Source: Sternotherus odoratus (taxonomy: Eukaryota > Chordata > Testudines > Kinosternidae). Taken from it: a stretch of DNA of 64,000 nucleotides. Numbering within the stretch: position 1 is the first letter of the stretch; each line of letters opens with the position of its first letter. The translations under genes and the position numbers were made by a program. The stretch spans positions 78,129,212 through 78,193,211 of the forward strand of contig JAVMKO010000009.1 in NCBI GenBank assembly GCA_032164245.1, in the 5' to 3' direction. The notes below the pieces were generated by a model. That model saw only the letters and a list, made by a program, of their open reading frames with translations, was not told the origin of the DNA and made no database searches. This document shows positions 58,106 to 64,000 of the stretch, in pieces.

Positions 58106-58125
58106 ATGAAAGCGAAACGGTCACC
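58100..58125 (-). promoter_or_regulatory. FMR1: Conserved initiator/ETS-like block
   Basis: On the gene strand this reads CCGTTTCGCTTTCATTTCCG, closely resembling the block in the human FMR1 promoter just upstream of the transcription start (CCGTTTCGGTTTCACTTCCG as I recall it). The match suggests that transcription starts near here. The similarity is from memory, not an alignment. Confidence 0.6.
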
Positions 58126-58191
58126 GCCCGGCGGCGCGCGGGCAAGAGGGGAGAGGGGCGCCCGCTTAGAATGTAAACATTAAACCCGCGT

Positions 58192-58197
58192 CACGTG
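58192..58197. promoter_or_regulatory. CACGTG E-box (USF-type) in the FMR1 promoter
   Basis: The perfect palindrome GTCACGTGAC spans 58190-58199, about 250 bp upstream of the ATG. The human FMR1 promoter is activated by USF1/USF2 through a CACGTG element in a comparable position, so this is likely the orthologous site. Confidence 0.7.
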
Positions 58198-58399
58198 ACG
58201 GGGCTCCGACGGGAGGGTGGGGTGGAGGAGGGGCGGGGAATTAACGCGCGCGAGCACGCCTCGCTCGCGGCCACCTAACGGCCGGCCGGCCGCGCCCCGC
58301 CCTCATACACAGCCGCGCTCGCGGCGGCACGCAACCGAACCTCACGGCGCGACGGCGTCCCACCCCCTCCGCCCGCGCGCTGGGCGACGGCCCCGCCAC

Positions 58400-58437
58400 C
58401 CAATGGCGGCACGCCGGCGACGTGTGCGGCGGCCAAT
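58400..58437 (+). promoter_or_regulatory. Pair of CCAAT boxes, 33 bp apart
   Basis: CCAATGG occurs at 58400-58406 and 58433-58439, both on the + strand. The first continues as AATGGCGGC, a YY1-type core. Orientation and spacing suit paired NF-Y binding. They lie about 460-490 bp upstream of the FMR1 ATG and could serve FMR1 or a divergent transcript. Confidence 0.5.
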
Positions 58438-58590
58438 GGGAGCGCTCGTGGAAGAGGCCCTGTGACCCGAAGGCGCGGGTTACTAGAGCTTTCAAGGGGG
58501 CTCCTCAGTGGGGGGACCCGCCCGGCCCTCTCGGGAGGCCAGGGGTCGAAGGGAATAGCAGGGTTCGAGAAGGGGATGATGGGGGGAGGG

Positions 58591-58602
58591 GACGCATGCG
58601 GC
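58591..58602. promoter_or_regulatory. NRF-1-like site
   Basis: GACGCATGCGGC is close to the NRF-1 consensus (core GCATGC flanked by CG). NRF-1 regulates mammalian FMR1. The mismatch and distance make this only suggestive. Confidence 0.3.
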
Positions 58603-58719
58603 CCGTGGGAGGCTGAAGGCTGGGGTCGGTTAGGGGGAGATGGTGGCTGAGGAAGGAGGCTTCCCTGTGATGCAGCCTGTGGCTGGTGCAGCAGCTTTCG
58701 GGGGGGGGGGGGGGAGGAA

Positions 58720-61700
58720 GAGAGCTAGGTTTGTCTATAACTAAAGCAAACCCTTATTCCTAGTGGGGATCTAACCCCATCTCAGTGCCTCAGGCTGAGG
58801 GTAAATGGGGGGAGGGGTACCTTGGGTCTGGTGTCTGCCCTTTCCCATTTTACATGTTCCTCAGCTCAGATCTGCAAGAGAGTTCAGGAGCCCCCTGTTA
58901 CACACAGGTGGCATTATTGGGGAACAAAGTGCTCGTGGTATTAAGTCATTTCCGCTCTGTTTGCTTGGACGTTAGTTGAAAGCACCATGCAATACAAGTC
59001 GACATGTTTTATACAAACTGCATCCCAAAACAGTATGTAAAAATGTATGCATCCTGTTCAAGTGAAGTAATATCTCTTGCATTTTGCAGAGCTTGACTGT
59101 ACACTAATGGTCTTGATGAATCTTCACGGCTTATAATATATGTTCTTGGGGCTGTTCGGTAACCCTACATTAAGACACTCTTTCAGGATAGTACAGAAAT
59201 CTCATGTTTTGCAAATGTTCCTTTTGATTCACTGGCTTTCTTTGAGTTACAGAAATGCTGTTTCTATGTCTTAGTGCTGTATCAGATTTTACCTCCTACA
59301 GGCTGTAGGATTTATTTAAAAATGTAGGGTTTGCTGTTTAAATACATGATGTACAATAGAACCTCAGAGTTATGAACACCAGAGTTTTGAACTGATCAGT
59401 CAACCACACACCTAATTTGGAACTGAAGTGGTGGGAAATATAATTTTTTGTGTAAACATGTTTTCTGCATTTGACTTGTGATTTGATCTGACTCACCTTT
59501 CTCAGAGAAAAAAAACTCTCCCTACAGTTCGCAGAACACCAGCATGAGGAGCCCATCATCATTCCCATTACTACAGAACATTCAGATTCCACTCTTCCAT
59601 CTCTGTGAGGGCAGGCCTTCAGTTGCTGTGGAATAGTCTAGTTCCAAAATACTCCATCCCTTTTCTTGTTAAAGGTATATTGCCTAAAACATTCTGCTAG
59701 CATTTCCTTTACAATGTGGCTACCACCCCCTAATTAAACAGTAAACCATGTACACTGACGTGAAAAAGTAAACATTTGTGTATGTATCTAAAGATCTTTC
59801 AAGTTACTCTGGAAATGCACCATTATGCTGCATGTTTTGACTCCTGTTCTCAATATTGGGTCTCAAATGAGACATTTAAAAAATAGATGGAACAGTATAA
59901 ACTGTTAGGTGCAAGGACATCCTAACACAGGTACTAGAATTTCTTAAAGACTTGGAAGAGGGATTGTCACTGATTGCAGTCCATGTGGGAACAAGTGCTA
60001 GCAGCAAAGGAAGACTTGATATAATAAAAAAATTACTTAAAGGATCTGTGAAGCAAACAAGAGGAGATAAATGTAGGTAATCTTTTCAGAAATTCTTCTG
60101 GTGCCAAGTGTAAGCAAAGGAAGGAAGATTTTGATACAGAAATCACATTACAGCTTTCTGGTGTCTTTTAGGCCACTTTGACTTAAAAAAAAAACCCCAA
60201 ACCATGTTAGTCGCAATGATTTTTGAAAGCTGCCAGCTATGGTTCAGTTTAACACAATTTGTGTTTCTGCCCTGCAGAACCCTGTTAAATAAATATGTGT
60301 TTTTTTTGCCTTAATCTGAATCATATTATAAAAATGATTACATATGCCTAGTTGACAGATACTCCTGTTCCTTACAAGAAAGGACCGACACGGCCATTTG
60401 GATCCCAAACCGTCTGATTCTAGAGCACAGGGGGAAACACAATTACTGATTCCAAGATAGCTGGTTTCATAAACAAATGTTTTGTAATTGTGGGAGGAAC
60501 TGTCTCCTCTTTTGTAGCACCTATTGCAGTCAGTGCTTAATAATTCCTTCCTATGAGTTCACACCTCTGATTCATTGTTTCAGGCTGTGAACTCAGAAAG
60601 AAAATTGTATTTGGTTACACATGGTTCACCTGTTTTCTTCATAAACATGACTGCTAGAAACCTACTTTAAAACGCATTCAGATTCTGTATCACGTGTCAC
60701 ATGGGCCACGTAAATACATCAAATAGGCTAGGTTGGGCTAGGGGTTTGACATCCAGATTTAGTACAATGTTGACTGAAGCCTTTGGATGTTACTACATTA
60801 TTACTGTTAGCCATAATTTATTAGTCTCCCTTTACCATGGTAATATTTATTTTATTGTTTCCAAAGCATGCAGAATAGGTAGATGTCTAATTTAGCTCTG
60901 ACGGTCATGCACAAATGATAATTTCACAACTTTCCTTGCACCGGAACCTTGCCATACTATTTATCTTCTTCCCGAATACTCTAAATTTCATCACTTCTTA
61001 TTCTGTTACTATTAACTAGTGAGACTATTTAATCCTTATCTTTATAAACTCGAATTGCGTATTTGCAGACAGGTGTTTTAGTCTTATTTTCTTCAGATGA
61101 CATGACTTAATCTTTCCTCATGGATCTTATTTTCCAAATGATCATTTTTGTTGCTCTCTTGGAACTGTCTCTACTTTGGCATTTTTTAAAAATGTAGTTA
61201 CAATAGATTAGCACTTTATCTAAACCAACTTTCAAAAGAAGACAGCTTATTGACCCTTTTGAAGCAGCCATTACAAACGCACAGGGACTCTCAAAATAAA
61301 TCTTTTACAGTTATGTAAAGAGTGCTTCTCCCTTGACTTCTATATGTGAAGTTTATTGTGTGCAATGCTTTAAGTAAAATACAGCAACACACTAAAGAAA
61401 GAAGTGGTAATATTTAATTACTTAAAATACACTAGTACCCCTTTGTTTTTTGAATTCTTCCATAGCCTTGGCAATTTTCCAACTCATCTACCTACTCCAG
61501 ATTATGAGCTTAATCCTGCAAAATTCCTCATCTTCTATTCAAATCTGTGGATCTGATATCCTTATAGGAGGGCCCCACCCCTTGCAGGAATAAATTCTAT
61601 ATTATTTTCTGGCACAGAACATTTGGAATACCTTGCTCTCTCGTCAGCAAAAATGATATAAAATACCACTGTTTTAAGGAATTTTTAAAGCACTTCTTGT

Positions 61701-63940
61701 TCATGAACCTAATCTCAAAAGGAGTTCTTTAGACTGTGGGGTATGTGAGAAAAGTTTCTCTTTAACCTTGCCCTAGGTTGGGCATGAGCTAAAATGCTAT
61801 TTATCTTCAGACTCTGCATCTTTCCCATCATTCTTACACTGTGGTCTGTATGAAGAGACTTTTTCATGGATCCAGGATGGAAGATGTAATATTACCCCCT
61901 TTGCTGTCATTCTGAAAAGCCAATGTGGATAGTTAAATTGTAAAGTGTTTATCCAGCGGACAAGTTACTATATCTCATTTAAAGCAGAACTATTCATTTC
62001 AATAGTATCTCATATATAAAAATATTTGTAAAATTAGAAATAGAGAAATAAAATTCATGGTAATGGCCATTCTCTTCCAAGAAAGCTTTTAACAAAATGA
62101 CCGGTCCATGGAAAAATGATATGCAATAAATTTAGGTTTGGGAAAAATACTGTGAGTTCTTCACCTATAGGCCAGAGTAGATCCCACTATTGATGTGCAC
62201 TTATGCACGCAATATTAGATTTAAAAAAATAATAGCAGTAGCCATTGGTGTTGCATGTATGTCCTTTGCTGCCTCATACTCCAGTGAAAAGGCACGAATG
62301 GTGGAGTGGCCATGACCCTCTCTCCGTTCCTTCTTAGTGCCTGTGGCAGCAAGGTAGAACCCAGCAACAATCCAATGTGCTATTTTTTCCAAGCTTCAAA
62401 CGCATCTTCTCTAGTTTTGTGGGGAAGAAGGAAAAAAGAAAAAAATAAAAACGACCACTTTAATTTGAATGTTCCTTTGGGAAACCCTCCCCCCCTCCCA
62501 AACCCACATTCACCACACACCCTCTACAGTGGGACCTCATGCCAACTGCTATGGTGAACTCTTAAACCTGAGGGTTTAAATCGTGTCTGAGCAGTGTTGT
62601 ACTCCTTCCCTCAGTTGATGGGCACAACAATGTCTTTTTTGTCTGAGGGACAGTCATATCCCCTTTGGCTGCTTTTGTTCTTGCTCAGGTTGTTCTATTG
62701 CCTGGTATAGATAATTTATTTTTAAAGGATCATGTCTAATGCCTAAGTTTGGACAGTAAGGCTAGCTTTGGTCTAGTTTGAGTGAAATGTTGCTTTAATG
62801 ACCTGGTTATTAAGTAAGCTTGTTTATAGCTGCTGTATAACCACAGGATGTGCCTAAGTAGGAGAATATTACATGGAATGGAGTTACTGGCAGACAACGG
62901 ATACATAAAAAAGTGATATCAAGAAGCAATTAGAGAAAAACAGGCAAAAAAAGTTCATGTGCAGAGAAACAGGTCATAGTGATCTGCCAACATATGTACG
63001 AGTGCATAAGCAGTGGTAATAAACCAATCTAAAAAGAAATATTAACATGAATATAGCAAAAACAGCAAAAATGGTTATTTAAAGACACTTGTGTCTTGTA
63101 TGAGTTATCTAATGGTGATTGGAAGAGAGCTAATGAATATCTAACTTGGATGTGTATAAAATCTGGGAGATTGTACGAGGTAGTTGGAGCTTTGTAGGAG
63201 AAATTTATCACGACCCACCTATGCTTCAGGAGAAGGTAACAGGCCAGGTTTTTTTTCTCTGTGTCATTTCTTACTTTAATAAGAATTGTATTCACAGGGA
63301 ATGCTTTTGGTTAACATAACGGTTTGAATTAATAAACTGAGTGTCTCAGACCTGAATGTGTGGCATTCTCACCCCAAACTAGTGAGACATCTCAGGCTTT
63401 TTGTTTATGTACATTTATAATCTATTTTTAAAAAATGCCCATCTTTGACATGGTTGAAAATACAATGCAAAGAGAGAAAACCAGGAGTTTCCCTCATGAA
63501 ACCAAATGCCAACAAGACCCTGCCTCAGTCACAAATGCCAGCCCTCATCACATCACTCCCTGGGTAAAACAATTAGCTTTCCATTGTTCCCTGAAAGTGA
63601 ACACCTTTAGGCAATTTTGGACCAATGTGGATAGACCCCAAAACAGAGGGCTCTTCATTGAAGGGTTCCTTCCAGCAGCTCCCTCTTTCATACCAAGTGG
63701 ACTCCAATTGGAGTGCTTCCACTGACTACAACTATGTAAAGATACGAGACCTGCTATATTCTACACCAACTTCAGATGCTCTGTTTATTTTAAATAAATA
63801 GTCTTTTGTAGTAATTTAATCTTGATGTGACAGAGGCCTAGATTATGGTAACAAAGTCAGCAACAAAGCCACTGCAGTCTCCAGATCACATAAAATGTCG
63901 GGGTGGGAGGGAGTCTTGTTAGATACATAAACATGGTTAT
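58720..63940. other. 5' flank of FMR1, no gene recognised
   Basis: Apart from the Tigger-like piece at 59.35 kb this is AT-rich unique-looking DNA. Open frames are all under 100 codons and none shows a domain, splice-linked homology or a biased codon pattern. No tRNA or other RNA gene was seen. Confidence 0.6.
59351..59440 (+). repeat. Tigger-like fragment
   Basis: TACAATAGAACCTCAGAGTT and ATGAACACCAGAGTTTTGAA match the left end of a pogo/Tigger family common in turtles (CAGTAGAACCTCAGAGTTAC). The right end is not found. Confidence 0.5.
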
Positions 63941-63941
63941 C

Positions 63942-64000
63942 TAAGGGTATGTCTTCACTACAGCAGTAGGTCGATTTCCTTTAAGTCGATTTTTTAAAGC
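63942..64000 (+). repeat. Start of a turtle-common interspersed repeat, cut by the window end
   Basis: AAGGGTATGTCTTCACTACA and GTAGGTCGATTTCC resemble a repeat family with GTCTACACTAC and GTCGATTTAAG words. The remainder is outside the window. A diverged related piece may lie at 48090-48140. Confidence 0.5.

Overview
The window is vertebrate nuclear DNA holding one real protein-coding gene: FMR1 (fragile X messenger ribonucleoprotein 1), complete on the minus strand, with its start codon at 57944-57942 and stop codon at 12689-12687. The host is most likely a cryptodiran turtle. This is inferred from a tRNA-headed, CR1-tailed SINE of the turtle Pol III type, CR1 LINE ends, DIRS-like tyrosine-recombinase retroelements and several short repeat families that I recognise as common in turtle genomes. 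No sequence search was possible.

Layout, left to right. 1-10.9 kb is the 3' flank of FMR1: an inverted pair of hAT transposase remnants, a Tigger-like element nested in a hAT tail, an LTR-like element with a 5-bp target duplication, and old repeats. 10.9-12.7 kb is the FMR1 3' UTR. 12.7-58.1 kb is FMR1, whose coding exons 17 to 1 were all placed with canonical AG/GT boundaries except for exon 11, which I cannot find. 57.4-58.6 kb is the CpG-island promoter. 58.7-64 kb is the 5' flank, with no supportable gene.

The spliced reading frame is 586 residues. It has the FMRP architecture: tandem Agenet/Tudor domains, KH0, KH1 (GTHG at 235-238), KH2 (GKNG at 298-301, Ile304 conserved), a leucine-rich nuclear export signal, an RGG box and the conserved C-terminus. 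Residue numbering equals human numbering through exon 10. Joining exon 10 to exon 12 keeps the frame, so the protein is about 45 residues shorter than the mammalian full-length form.

The introns carry an unusual load of DNA transposons with very GC-rich cargo. Examples are a C-rich minisatellite plus promoter-like segment in a 1.27-kb hAT element (16.9-18.1 kb), an element at 31.2-32.1 kb, two TA-flanked foldback elements sharing a GC-rich module (32.5-33.1 and 37.8-38.8 kb), a repeat with C-rich cargo (40.7-41.7 kb), and a hAT-like element with about 1.9 kb of a NotI/EagI-rich poly-C array (42.8-45.1 kb). In every asymmetric case the C-rich strand is +, so the FMR1 pre-mRNA would be G-rich there. 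FMRP is known to bind G-quadruplex RNA, which makes this the most interesting pattern in the window. The 5' UTR lacks the CGG repeat that causes fragile X syndrome in humans.
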